64,000 bases of DNA, from NCBI RefSeq assembly GCF_020010925.1, contig NZ_JAGJBZ010000006.1, positions 62,001 to 126,000 of the forward strand, written 5' to 3'. Both the position numbers and the translations under genes were made by a program. Under the pieces are notes generated by a model. That model was not told the origin of the DNA, did not search any database, and saw only the letters and a program-made list of their open reading frames with translations. This DNA comes from Streptomyces griseiscabiei. GTDB lineage: Bacteria > Actinomycetota > Actinomycetes > Streptomycetales > Streptomycetaceae. Each line of letters starts with the position of its first letter. Positions within the stretch are counted from its first letter, which is position 1. Shown here piece by piece: positions 36,511-43,897 of the stretch.

Positions 36511-36544
36511 CCACCCGGGCGCCCGCCGGGCATCACCCGGGTGG
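36511..36544. terminator. terminator-like hairpin between the dipeptidase paralogues
   Basis: Arms CCACCCGGG (36511-36519) and CCCGGGTGG (36536-36544) with a nested GCCC/GGGC stem (36521-36531), starting 10 bp after the dipeptidase stop. It may limit read-through into the second gene. Confidence 0.6.
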
Positions 36545-36661
36545 CGTACGGCGGCCCCGCCGCGGCCGTACAACCCGAACGCCCCACCCCGCAGGAAGGC
36601 GGGCGGCCTCCGTGCCACGGTGACGAGTACTGCGATCACCCAACGGCTACGGAGGTCCGCC

Positions 36662-38071
36662 ATGGCAGATCTGCAGGACGAACTGCAGGCCGCAGGGGAG
36701 GCCGGCGAACTCGACACGCCCCCCACCCCGACCAAGCCCAAGCCGAAACGCGACCGGCGCGCCCCGGCGGCGGAGCGGATAGCCCACGGCGACGACCGGC
36801 GCCCCGGCGACAGGGCCGCCGGCGGGGCCGCCGCCACCGGCTATGCCGAGGGCGGCCGTACCACCGCCACGGTCCTCGTCGGCGGCCCGCCCGGTGGCCG
36901 TGCCCACGGCGACGGCGGCGACGGGCCCGGAACCGGGCCGACGAGCGCCGGAACCACCGTGGCGGGGACGAAGGAAGCCGGGACCGAGGACGACGCCGGG
37001 ACCGAGGCCGAAGCCGGGACCACGGCCGCCGACGGCGTCGTCGCCACCGCTGTCGCCGAACCCCCCTCCGAGCTGGACCAGGCGCACGCCTTCCTCGTCG
37101 CGCACCCCGTCGCCGACGGATACAGCGGGCTGCCGTGGGTGCTGCGGCAGCTGCCCCGGTACGACCTGGAGCTGGGCGAGGGCGGGGTGGACACGGATGT
37201 GCCCCGGATGCGCAAGGGCCACATCGGCGCGCTGTTCTGGTCGCTGCACCTGCCCGACGGCCTCGCGGGCGAGCGGGCCGTCGGTGCCACCCTGGAGCAG
37301 CTGGACCTGGTCCGGACGGTCGTCCACGCCCACCCCGAGGGCCTGCGGCTCGTGCACAGCGCGGGGGAGACCACCGACGCCCGCAACTGCGGCCGTGTCG
37401 CCGTGCTGCTCGGTCCCGCCGGAGCCCCGGCGATCGGCGACTCCCTCGGCATCCTGCGCGCCCTGCACGCGCTCGGCCTCAAAGCCCTCACCCTCACCGG
37501 CGCGTCCTGGGCGGGCGGGTCCGGGCTGAGCAGGTTCGGCGAGGAGGTGGTCCGCGAGATGAACCGCATCGGCGTCCTCGCCGACCTCTCCGGCGCCTCG
37601 GAGCAGACCGTCCGCCGGGCGCTCGCGGTCTCCCGCGCGCCGGTGGTGTGCACCCGCTCGGCCGCCGGCGCCCTGCGCCCCCACCCCGCCAACCTCGCCG
37701 ACGATCTCCTCGCGGCGCTGGGCGAGGCCCGTGGCCTGTGCATGGTGCCGCTCACCGCTGAGCAGACCGGCCCCTCGATCCGCGATGTCGCCGACCACCT
37801 CGACCACGTCCGCGCGATCGCCGGCCCCGAGTGCGTCGGCCTCTCCGGCACCTACGACTCCGGCGCCGCCCACCCCCAGGAGCTCACCGACGCCTCCTGC
37901 TACCCCCGCCTGGTCGCCGAACTCATGCACCGGGGCTGGTCCGAACCCGACCTCGCCCTCCTCACCTGGGGCAACGTCCAACGAGTCCTGCGCACCGCCG
38001 ACTTCACGGCACGCGCGGCGAAGGACCGCCGCGAGGCCTCGACGGCGAGCATCGAGGAACTGGACGGCTGA
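36662..38071 (+). CDS. catalytically dead M19 dipeptidase paralogue
   Basis: A 469-residue protein. The first 135 residues are Pro/Ala/Gly/Glu-rich and probably disordered, with a Lys/Arg cluster at 24-33. Residues about 137-469 align with the adjacent dipeptidase from end to end. Every metal ligand is changed: HND becomes Y154-S155-G156, the bridging Glu becomes A253 (GPAGAPAI), the His of DLSH becomes G310 and the His of FSHSSSR becomes R331. GGDYDG becomes SGTYDSG. It cannot bind the zinc pair, so a non-enzymatic role, such as binding its paralogue or a ligand, is more likely. The frame is intact with a GGAGG site before ATG 36662, so it is not a decaying pseudogene. Confidence 0.9.
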   Translation: MADLQDELQAAGEAGELDTPPTPTKPKPKRDRRAPAAERIAHGDDRRPGDRAAGGAAATGYAEGGRTTATVLVGGPPGGRAHGDGGDGPGTGPTSAGTTVAGTKEAGTEDDAGTEAEAGTTAADGVVATAVAEPPSELDQAHAFLVAHPVADGYSGLPWVLRQLPRYDLELGEGGVDTDVPRMRKGHIGALFWSLHLPDGLAGERAVGATLEQLDLVRTVVHAHPEGLRLVHSAGETTDARNCGRVAVLLGPAGAPAIGDSLGILRALHALGLKALTLTGASWAGGSGLSRFGEEVVREMNRIGVLADLSGASEQTVRRALAVSRAPVVCTRSAAGALRPHPANLADDLLAALGEARGLCMVPLTAEQTGPSIRDVADHLDHVRAIAGPECVGLSGTYDSGAAHPQELTDASCYPRLVAELMHRGWSEPDLALLTWGNVQRVLRTADFTARAAKDRREASTASIEELDG

Positions 38072-38074
38072 CGG

Positions 38075-38104
38075 GGGCCGCGCCCCCGAAATGGGGCGCG
38101 GCCC
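38075..38104. terminator. bidirectional terminator hairpin
   Basis: Perfect 12-bp arms GGGCCGCGCCCC (38075-38086) and GGGGCGCGGCCC (38093-38104), loop GAAAT-like, followed by TCTTCT. It starts four bases after the stop of the gene ending at 38071 and faces the convergent VOC gene. Confidence 0.9.
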
Positions 38105-38112
38105 TCTTCTCA

Positions 38113-38154
38113 CCTCAGCACGCGCACGGACAGCCTCAGCACGCGCACAGACAG
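38113..38154. repeat. 21-bp tandem duplication across the VOC gene stop
   Basis: 38113-38133 and 38134-38154 are two 21-bp copies differing at one base. The unit equals seven codons and includes the last codons and stop of the minus-strand VOC gene, so the stop and the Cys-x-Cys ending are repeated just downstream. Confidence 0.9.
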
Positions 38155-38498
38155 AACGGATGCCCCGCGGGATCCGCGTACACCCGGAACCCCCGCTCAC
38201 GGTCCGCCGCGTCCAGCACCGTCGCCCCCAGCGCCAGCACCTCCTTCTCCGCCGCGTCCATGTCCTCCACGTTCAGATCGAGATGGAACTGCTGCGACCG
38301 ATCCGCCGAGGGCCACGCGGGCGCCACGAACCCCGGCGCCTTCTGGAACGCCAGCCGCGCGCCCCCGCCCGGCACCTCCAGGTTCACCCAGTCCCCCTCT
38401 CCACTGACCGTCCCGCCGACCACCTCGGCGTAGAAACCGGCGAGCGCGGCCGGGTCGGGACAGTCCAGAACGACGACATCCAGCTTGGCGACGGCCAT
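38136..38498 (-). CDS. VOC-family (glyoxalase/bleomycin-resistance-like) protein
   Basis: A 120-residue protein of the vicinal oxygen chelate superfamily with two beta-alpha-beta-beta-beta modules: VAKLDVVVLDCPDPAALAGFYAEVVGG, then GDWVNLEVPGGGARLAFQKAP; QFHLDLNVEDMDAAEKEVLALGATVLD, then GFRVYADPAGHPFCL. The ending DPAGHPFCL is typical of a subgroup of small VOC proteins of unknown substrate. The C-terminus, CLCAC, is unusually rich in Cys and its stop codon lies in a 21-bp tandem duplication. ATG 38498 follows AAGGAGAAGG. It diverges from the CGNR regulator; the 105-bp space between them holds repeated GGTTACC elements, so the regulator likely controls it. Confidence 0.9.
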   Translation of the reverse strand: MAVAKLDVVVLDCPDPAALAGFYAEVVGGTVSGEGDWVNLEVPGGGARLAFQKAPGFVAPAWPSADRSQQFHLDLNVEDMDAAEKEVLALGATVLDAADRERGFRVYADPAGHPFCLCAC

Positions 38499-38534
38499 GG
38501 CCTTCTCCTTGCTCGTTGCTGCGCATGAGAGATC

Positions 38535-38595
38535 GGTTACCTCTAGGGGAGGGTAACCAGTAACGGTTACCTCATGCATCCCCTCAAGAGGTAAC
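38535..38595. promoter_or_regulatory. four GGTTACC half-sites in inverted pairs (operator)
   Basis: GGTTACCTC (38535-38543) faces GGTAACC (38552-38558); GGTTACCTC (38565-38573) faces GAGGTAAC (38588-38595). The inner pair 38552/38565 also forms an inverted repeat with a 6-bp gap. The array fills the space between the divergent VOC and CGNR genes and overlaps any promoter there. Confidence 0.75.
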
Positions 38596-38603
38596 TTCGT
38601 GGC

Positions 38604-39110
38604 ATGAGTGAGAGACCGTCCGCCCCCGGCGGCCTGGCCCTCGTGGAGAGCCTGGTGAACACGCTGGACCTGGAGTCGGGCGCCGACGCGCTGGACACCC
38701 CGGAGGGCCGCGCCCGCCTGGGCCTGACGGACGCCGAGGACCTGACGGACGTACGCGGGCTGCGGGAGTCCCTGCGCGCGACCCTGCTCGCCCACGCCGG
38801 ACACGTACCGCACGGCCCGGTGACCCCGCTCGGCGAGCTTCTGGCCGCCGCCCCGCTCGTCGTCGTGGTCCGCGCCGAGGACGGCTCCGCGACCCTGCGC
38901 CCCGCCGCCGACCCGGCCCCTCTGCTCTCCCGGGTGGCCGCGGCCGTCGCGGAGGCCCTCACCGCCGGCACCTGGCAGCGCCTCAAGGCCTGCGAGGCCC
39001 CCGACTGCCACTGGGCGTACTACGACCGCAGCCCGGCCGGCCGGGGCCGCTGGTGCTCGATGCGGGTGTGCGGCGCCCGCGCGAAGATGCGCCGCTACCG
39101 AGCGAAGTAA
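38604..39110 (+). CDS. CGNR zinc-finger transcriptional regulator
   Basis: A 168-residue protein. The N-terminal part (about 12-120) matches the ABATE/stress-induced domain: LALVESLVNTLDLESG, then DLTDVRGLRESLRATLLAH. The C-terminal zinc finger reads LKACEAPDCHWAYYDRSPAGRGRWCSMRVCGARAKMRRYR, four Cys in C-x4-C ... C-x4-C spacing. The signature CGNR is CGAR here, one substitution. These proteins are DNA-binding regulators of unknown ligand. Start ATG 38604, nine bases after the last GGTTACC-type half-site, so autoregulation is likely. A 13-bp-arm terminator lies 50 bp downstream. Confidence 0.9.
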   Translation: MSERPSAPGGLALVESLVNTLDLESGADALDTPEGRARLGLTDAEDLTDVRGLRESLRATLLAHAGHVPHGPVTPLGELLAAAPLVVVVRAEDGSATLRPAADPAPLLSRVAAAVAEALTAGTWQRLKACEAPDCHWAYYDRSPAGRGRWCSMRVCGARAKMRRYRAK

Positions 39111-39159
39111 GCGCTTCGCCCCCGCCGGGCGCCGGAACGGTGGAGAATATGGAAAGACG

Positions 39160-39192
39160 CCGTTCCGGCCGACTGAGCCTCGGCCGGAACGG
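39160..39192. terminator. bidirectional terminator hairpin
   Basis: Perfect 13-bp arms CCGTTCCGGCCGA (39160-39172) and TCGGCCGGAACGG (39180-39192), 7-base loop, between the convergent CGNR and UDP-glucose dehydrogenase genes. A partial third arm copy GCCGGAACGG lies at 39131-39140 and could compete for pairing. Confidence 0.9.
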
Positions 39193-39231
39193 TGTCGCCC
39201 TGCCGTGCCCTTGCGGCACTCCGACAGTCGG

Positions 39232-40575
39232 CTACGCGGTCGGCCGCCCCATCGCCCGGTACGTCCAGCCCGCCTGCCGCCACAGCTGCGGGTCCAGCGC
39301 GTTACGGCCGTCCAGCACCAGCCGGGTCGACGCCACCTCGCCGAGCGCCGCCGGGTCCAGCTCGCGGAACTCGCCCCACTCCGTCAGGTGCAGCACGATG
39401 TCGGCGCCCCGTACGGCGTCCAGCGCGGTGTCGGCGTACCCGAGCGTCGGGAAGAGCCGCCGGGCGTTGTCCATGCCCTTGGGGTCGTAGACGGTGACCT
39501 GGCCGCCCTGGAGGTGGATCTGCCCGGCCACGTTGAGCGCGGGGGAGTCGCGTACGTCGTCGGAGTTGGGCTTGAAGGTGGCGCCGAGGACCGCGACCCG
39601 CTTGCCGAGGAAGGAGCCGCCGCCCAGCGCCTGCCGGGCCAGCTCCACCATCTGACCGCGCTGGCGCATGTTGATGGAGTCGATCTCGCGCAGGAACGTC
39701 AGCGCCTGGTCGGCGCCCAGCTCACCGGCGCGCGCCATGAACGCACGGATGTCCTTCGGCAGACAGCCGCCGCCGAAGCCGATCCCGGCCCGCAGGAACT
39801 TCCTGCCGATCCGGTCGTCGTGCCCGATGGCCTCCGCCAGCTTGGCGACATCGCCCCCGGAGGCCTCGCACATCTCGGCCATGGCGTTGATGAAGGAGAT
39901 CTTGGTGGCGAGGAAGGAGTTGGCGGAGGTCTTCACCAGCTCGGCGGTCGGGAAGTCGGTCAGGACGAAGGGCGAGCCCTCGCCGACCGGCGTCGCGTAC
40001 ACCTCGCGCATCAGCTTCTCGGCGCGCTCACTGCGCACCCCGACCACGATCCGGTCCGGGTGCAGGGTGTCGTTCACGGCGAAGCCCTCGCGCAGGAACT
40101 CCGGGTTCCAGGCCAGTTCGGCGTCCGCCCCGGCCGGCGCGTGCTCGGCGAGATAGGCGGCCAGCCGGTCCGCGGAGCCCACCGGCACCGTCGACTTGCC
40201 GACCACCAGGGCCGGGCCCGTCAGATGCGGGGCGAGCGAGGCGAAGGCCGCGTCCACGTAGGACATGTCGCAGGCGTACTCGCCGTGCCGCTGCGGGGTG
40301 TTCACACAGACGAAGTGGACGTCACCGAAGGCCGCGACCTCGGCGTAGTCGGTGGTGAAGCGCAGCCGCCCGCTGGACCCCTCGATGCCGGCGACATGCC
40401 TGCGCAGCAGCTCCTCCAGGCCCGGCTCGTACATCGGGACCGCGCCCCGCCGCAGCATGTCGATCTTCTCTTCGACGACATCGAGCCCGAGCACCTCGAA
40501 CCCCAGCTCGGCCATGGCCGCGGCGTGTGTCGCGCCGAGATAGCCGGTGCCGATCACGGTGATCTTGAGGGCCAT
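39232..40575 (-). CDS. UDP-glucose 6-dehydrogenase
   Basis: A 447-residue enzyme that oxidises UDP-glucose to UDP-glucuronate with NAD+, supplying sugar acids for surface polymers. The Rossmann start is MALKITVIGTGYLGATHAAAMAELG; KSTVPVGSAD, EFLREGFAVND, the catalytic C271 in GFGGGCLPKD and GATFKPNSDDVRDSPAL near the C-terminus are all standard. It ends with the short UDP-binding domain. Start is ATG 40575 (GGAGCACTC upstream). It is single on the minus strand and diverges from the acyl-CoA dehydrogenase gene. It sits upstream of the GT2/LCP block, in keeping with cell-envelope glycan synthesis. An alternative reading as UDP-ManNAc dehydrogenase is less likely given EFLREG. Confidence 0.93.
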   Translation of the reverse strand: MALKITVIGTGYLGATHAAAMAELGFEVLGLDVVEEKIDMLRRGAVPMYEPGLEELLRRHVAGIEGSSGRLRFTTDYAEVAAFGDVHFVCVNTPQRHGEYACDMSYVDAAFASLAPHLTGPALVVGKSTVPVGSADRLAAYLAEHAPAGADAELAWNPEFLREGFAVNDTLHPDRIVVGVRSERAEKLMREVYATPVGEGSPFVLTDFPTAELVKTSANSFLATKISFINAMAEMCEASGGDVAKLAEAIGHDDRIGRKFLRAGIGFGGGCLPKDIRAFMARAGELGADQALTFLREIDSINMRQRGQMVELARQALGGGSFLGKRVAVLGATFKPNSDDVRDSPALNVAGQIHLQGGQVTVYDPKGMDNARRLFPTLGYADTALDAVRGADIVLHLTEWGEFRELDPAALGEVASTRLVLDGRNALDPQLWRQAGWTYRAMGRPTA

Positions 40576-40761
40576 GAGTGCTCCTGTGCTGTCCGGCCGT
40601 GGGGGCTGTGCGGGCGTGCACAGCCGTGTGCACGCGTGCACGTGAGCATAGTCGGGGCGTGTCCGAGCCCTTCATCGGGCAGATTCCCCCCAGGGGGACC
40701 GCGTCCTGTCGTCAAACTCACGTACCCGTCGCACGGGCAGGGCTCTAAAATTTGTGTTACT

Positions 40762-40773
40762 TAACGGTAGTTA
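40762..40773 (+). promoter_or_regulatory. inverted repeat before the acyl-CoA dehydrogenase gene
   Basis: TAAC-GGTA-GTTA at 40762-40773, 22 bp before the TTG start, in a short AT-rich promoter-like stretch (TAAAATTTGTGTTACTTAAC). It is plausible as a TetR/FadR-type operator; the binding protein is unknown. Confidence 0.4.
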
Positions 40774-40794
40774 GCGTCAGGAGCGTGAGAGACC

Positions 40795-41952
40795 TTGGCC
40801 GGATCGGCTGATTTCGACCTGTACCGCCCGTCCGAGGAGCACGACATGCTCCGTGACGCGATCCGTTCCCTCGCCGAGGCGAAGATCGCGCCCCACGCCG
40901 CCGCCGTGGACGAGGAGGCCCGCTTCCCGCGGGAGGCGCTGGACGCGCTGGTCGCCAATGACCTGCACGCCGTGCACGTGCCCGAGGAGTACGGCGGCGC
41001 CGGCGCCGACGCGCTCGCCACGGTCATCGTGATCGAGGAGGTGGCCCGTGCCTGTGTCTCCTCCTCCCTCATCCCGGCCGTCAACAAGCTCGGCTCGCTG
41101 CCCGTGATCCTCTCCGGCTCCGAGGAGCTGAAGAAGAAGTACCTGGGCCCGCTCGCCAAGGGCGACGCGATGTTCTCGTACTGCCTCTCCGAGCCGGACG
41201 CCGGTTCCGACGCGGCCGGCATGAAGACCCGCGCGGTCCGCGACGGCGACCACTGGATCCTCAACGGCGTGAAGCGCTGGATCACCAACGCCGGCGAGTC
41301 CGAGTACTACACGGTGATGGCCGTCACGGACCCGGAGAAGCGCTCCAAGGGCATCTCCGCCTTCGTCGTCGAGAAGTCCGACGAGGGCGTCTCCTTCGGC
41401 GCCCCGGAGAAGAAGCTCGGCATCAAGGGCTCCCCGACCCGCGAGGTCTACCTCGACAACGTCCGCATCCCCGCCGACCGCATCATCGGCGAGGAGGGCA
41501 CCGGCTTCGCCACGGCGATGAAGACCCTGGACCACACCCGGATCACCATCGCCGCCCAGGCCCTCGGTGTCGCCCAGGGCGCCCTCGACTACGCCAAGGG
41601 CTATGTCCAGGAGCGCAAGCAGTTCGGCAAGCCGATCGCCGACTTCCAGGGCATCCAGTTCATGCTCGCCGACATGGCCATGAAGGTCGAGGCCGCCCGC
41701 GCCCTCACCTACCAGGCCGCCGCCAAGTCCGAGCGCGGCGACAAGGACCTCACCTTCCAGGGCGCCGCCGCCAAGTGCTTCGCCTCCGACGTCGCCATGG
41801 AGGTCACCACGGACGCCGTCCAGCTCCTCGGCGGCTACGGCTACACCCGCGACTACCCGGTCGAGCGCATGATGCGCGACGCCAAGATCACCCAGATCTA
41901 CGAGGGCACCAACCAGGTCCAGCGCATCGTCATGGCGCGCAACCTGCCGTAA
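40795..41952 (+). CDS. acyl-CoA dehydrogenase
   Basis: A 385-residue FAD enzyme introducing the alpha-beta double bond in acyl-CoA. N-terminal helical domain (1-125), flavin/substrate loop YCLSEPDAGSDAAGMKT, WITNAGESEYYTVMA, and the C-terminal helical domain with RKQFGKPIADFQGIQ and AVQLLGGYGYTRDYPVERMMRDAKI. The catalytic base is E370 in QIYEGTNQ, as in short/medium-chain family members. From memory the equivalent in S. coelicolor is the FadE9-type gene near SCO3051. Start is TTG 40795 (GGAG 11 bp upstream), since the frame has no earlier ATG/GTG before the conserved N-terminus. It is transcribed alone, with a hairpin 50 bp downstream. Confidence 0.95.
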   Translation: MAGSADFDLYRPSEEHDMLRDAIRSLAEAKIAPHAAAVDEEARFPREALDALVANDLHAVHVPEEYGGAGADALATVIVIEEVARACVSSSLIPAVNKLGSLPVILSGSEELKKKYLGPLAKGDAMFSYCLSEPDAGSDAAGMKTRAVRDGDHWILNGVKRWITNAGESEYYTVMAVTDPEKRSKGISAFVVEKSDEGVSFGAPEKKLGIKGSPTREVYLDNVRIPADRIIGEEGTGFATAMKTLDHTRITIAAQALGVAQGALDYAKGYVQERKQFGKPIADFQGIQFMLADMAMKVEAARALTYQAAAKSERGDKDLTFQGAAAKCFASDVAMEVTTDAVQLLGGYGYTRDYPVERMMRDAKITQIYEGTNQVQRIVMARNLP

Positions 41953-42002
41953 CAACCTCCTCCGGCGCGGTGGCGGGCGGGGGCGGGGAGGCGTAGGACG
42001 GA

Positions 42003-42032
42003 AGTGCGGAGTCCGGTCCCGGGCCCCGCACT
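42003..42032. terminator. weak terminator-like hairpin
   Basis: AGTGCGG (42003-42009) and CCGCACT (42026-42032) around a GC-rich loop, 50 bp after the acyl-CoA dehydrogenase stop and just before the ribosome site of the copper protein. Confidence 0.45.
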
Positions 42033-42055
42033 CCCCACCACCCCCAGGAGGAGCC

Positions 42056-42421
42056 ATGACGCAGCACACCGGAGCCATGACCGCCATGAGCAAGGAGATG
42101 CAGGACTGCGTCAACGCCTGCATGACCTGCCACAGCGTGTGCGAGGAGACCATGAGCTCCTGCATGCAGGCCGGCGGCCAGGCCCAGATGCAGATCATGC
42201 GCGCCCTGATGGACTGCGCAGAGATGACCCGTATGTGCGCGGACATGATGATGCGCCGCTCGCCGCTGTCCGCCGAGATGTGCGCGATGTGTGCCCGCGC
42301 CTGTGACATGTGCGCCGAGGCGTGTATGTCCATGCCGGACGATCCGCAGCTGATGAGGTGCGCGGAAGCGTGTCGCCGCTGCTCGGAGACCTGCCGGGCG
42401 ATGGCGGGCGCGACCGCCTGA
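42056..42421 (+). CDS. four-helix-bundle copper-binding/storage protein (DUF326)
   Basis: A 121-residue protein with 16 cysteines (18, 22, 25, 29, 36, 54, 61, 76, 79, 83, 86, 90, 102, 106, 109, 113) and 19 methionines by count of the translated frame. The CxxxCxxCxxxC spacing along amphipathic helices is the DUF326/Csp pattern, in which cysteines line the inside of a four-helix bundle and bind Cu(I). It has no signal peptide, so it resembles cytosolic Csp3-type proteins that store or buffer copper. ATG 42056 follows AGGAGGAG. No copper regulator or pump is adjacent. A very stable hairpin closes the gene. Confidence 0.9.
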   Translation: MTQHTGAMTAMSKEMQDCVNACMTCHSVCEETMSSCMQAGGQAQMQIMRALMDCAEMTRMCADMMMRRSPLSAEMCAMCARACDMCAEACMSMPDDPQLMRCAEACRRCSETCRAMAGATA

Positions 42422-42433
42422 CCCGACCGGTGA

Positions 42434-42474
42434 ACGGCTGAGGGGCACCCCGTCACGGGGTGCCCCTCAGCCGT
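42434..42474. terminator. very strong bidirectional terminator hairpin
   Basis: Perfect 20-bp arms (42434-42453 and 42455-42474) with a single-base centre; arms begin ACGGCTGAGG and end CCTCAGCCGT. It lies between the convergent copper-protein and LCP genes. Confidence 0.95.
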
Positions 42475-42493
42475 GTGCCGCGTGCCGCATGGG

Positions 42494-43762
42494 TCAGTTG
42501 TCCGACACCGTCACCGTCTCGTCGTTCTTCAACTGCTCCACCAGCTGCTTCACCTTCGCGGTGTCCCACTGGAGGTTGCCGTTGCCGGCGTTGCCCGAGA
42601 TCGGCATGTTCATCGACTTGCCGTCGCCGCCCGTCACGCCCTTCATCGCCCAGAACATGTCGGCCAGGTCGAACAGGCTCATGTCCTTGTCGACGATCAG
42701 GGTGTCCAGACCGGCGCTCATCGTCGGATACAGCTTGAACGGGTTCAGCACCGTGCTCGGCGTCGCCGTCTGGCCGGCGAGGGCCGCGAGGAACTTCTGC
42801 TGGTTCTTCGTACGGTCCAGGTCGCTGCGCGCGAGGGCGTAACGGGTGCGGACGAAGGCGAGGGACTGCTCGCCGTTCAGCGTCTGCTTGCCCGCCTCGA
42901 AGTTCGCGCCGGACTTGGTGTCCTTCAGACCGCCCTTGGGGATGTCGATCTCCACACCGCCGACCGCGTCGACGATGTTCGCGAAACCGGCGAAGCCGAT
43001 CTCCACGTAGTGGTCGATGCGCAGGCCCGTGTTGGCCTCGACGGTACGGACCAGCAGCTCGGGCCCGTCCTCCGCGTACGCCGCGTTCAGCTTCACCTGG
43101 CGGCCGGTGCCCTTGAAGGTCTTGCCGGACTCGGAGCCGACGAAGGTCGGGATCTCGACGTTGGAGTCCCGGGGGAGCGACACCAGCGTCGGGCCGTTCG
43201 ACCCGGTGTGCAGGATCATCATCGAGTCCGTGCGCTTGCCGTCGGCGGACCCGGTGTGGAGCTCCTTCTTCTGCTCGTCGGACAGGCCCTCACGGCTGTC
43301 GGAACCGACGATCAGGTAGTTGGTGCCCTCGCCCTCGGCCGGCCGCTCGATGACCTTCGACAGGTCGACCTCGCGGTTCAGCTTGGAGTCGGCCCAGAAG
43401 TACGTGCCGATCGTCGTCGCCAGCACCACCACGGTGACCGTGATCGCCGTGAGCTTGATACGACGCCGCCAGTCCGGCGCGGGACGCCCGCCCCGGCCGC
43501 CGCCGTAGCCGTCACCGCCGCCACCGGCGCCGTAGACCTGGCCGGTGTTGTAGTCGCTGTTGTGGCCGCCGCTGTACTGGTCGGGGCCGTTGTTGCCGTA
43601 GCCGTCGCCGTACGGGTCGCCGTACGCCGGCTGCTGGGGCACACCACCCTGAGGGGGTGCCGACGGGCCGCGACGGACCTGGCGCATCACACGCGGTCCA
43701 TCGGGCTGGGCGTAGTCGCCGCCGCGGTTGTTGCCGGACCATCCCTCGGGCCAATCGTTCAT
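42494..43762 (-). CDS. LytR-CpsA-Psr (LCP) family protein 1
   Basis: A 422-residue membrane protein. A long cytoplasmic Gly/Tyr/Asp/Pro-rich N-terminus (1-97, YGDPYGDGYGNNG-type) precedes one membrane helix (about 100-122). The extracellular LCP domain has NYLIVGSDSR, SMMILHTGSNGPTLVSLPRDS with the phosphate-binding Arg, KLNAAYAEDGPELLVRTVEANTGLRIDHYVEI, and LAFVRTRYALARSDLDRTKNQQ. LCP enzymes transfer teichoic acids or glycans from a polyprenyl carrier to peptidoglycan. There is no LytR_C domain. Start is ATG 43762. It is the first in a row of five LCP genes with a GT2 inserted. Promoter region 43763-43897 is relatively AT-rich. Confidence 0.95.
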   Translation of the reverse strand: MNDWPEGWSGNNRGGDYAQPDGPRVMRQVRRGPSAPPQGGVPQQPAYGDPYGDGYGNNGPDQYSGGHNSDYNTGQVYGAGGGGDGYGGGRGGRPAPDWRRRIKLTAITVTVVVLATTIGTYFWADSKLNREVDLSKVIERPAEGEGTNYLIVGSDSREGLSDEQKKELHTGSADGKRTDSMMILHTGSNGPTLVSLPRDSNVEIPTFVGSESGKTFKGTGRQVKLNAAYAEDGPELLVRTVEANTGLRIDHYVEIGFAGFANIVDAVGGVEIDIPKGGLKDTKSGANFEAGKQTLNGEQSLAFVRTRYALARSDLDRTKNQQKFLAALAGQTATPSTVLNPFKLYPTMSAGLDTLIVDKDMSLFDLADMFWAMKGVTGGDGKSMNMPISGNAGNGNLQWDTAKVKQLVEQLKNDETVTVSDN

Positions 43763-43897
43763 GCGCCCCAGTGTGCCGGGTCGGGCTGTGTCCTTTACAA
43801 GGGTCGACGAAAAACCAGAGCAGTGCTGTTGCCAAGCTGACACAAATCGCACTCAAGTCGAACAGTGCGGGGTCCGCCCGGGCGGTGCCGGCCCTTC

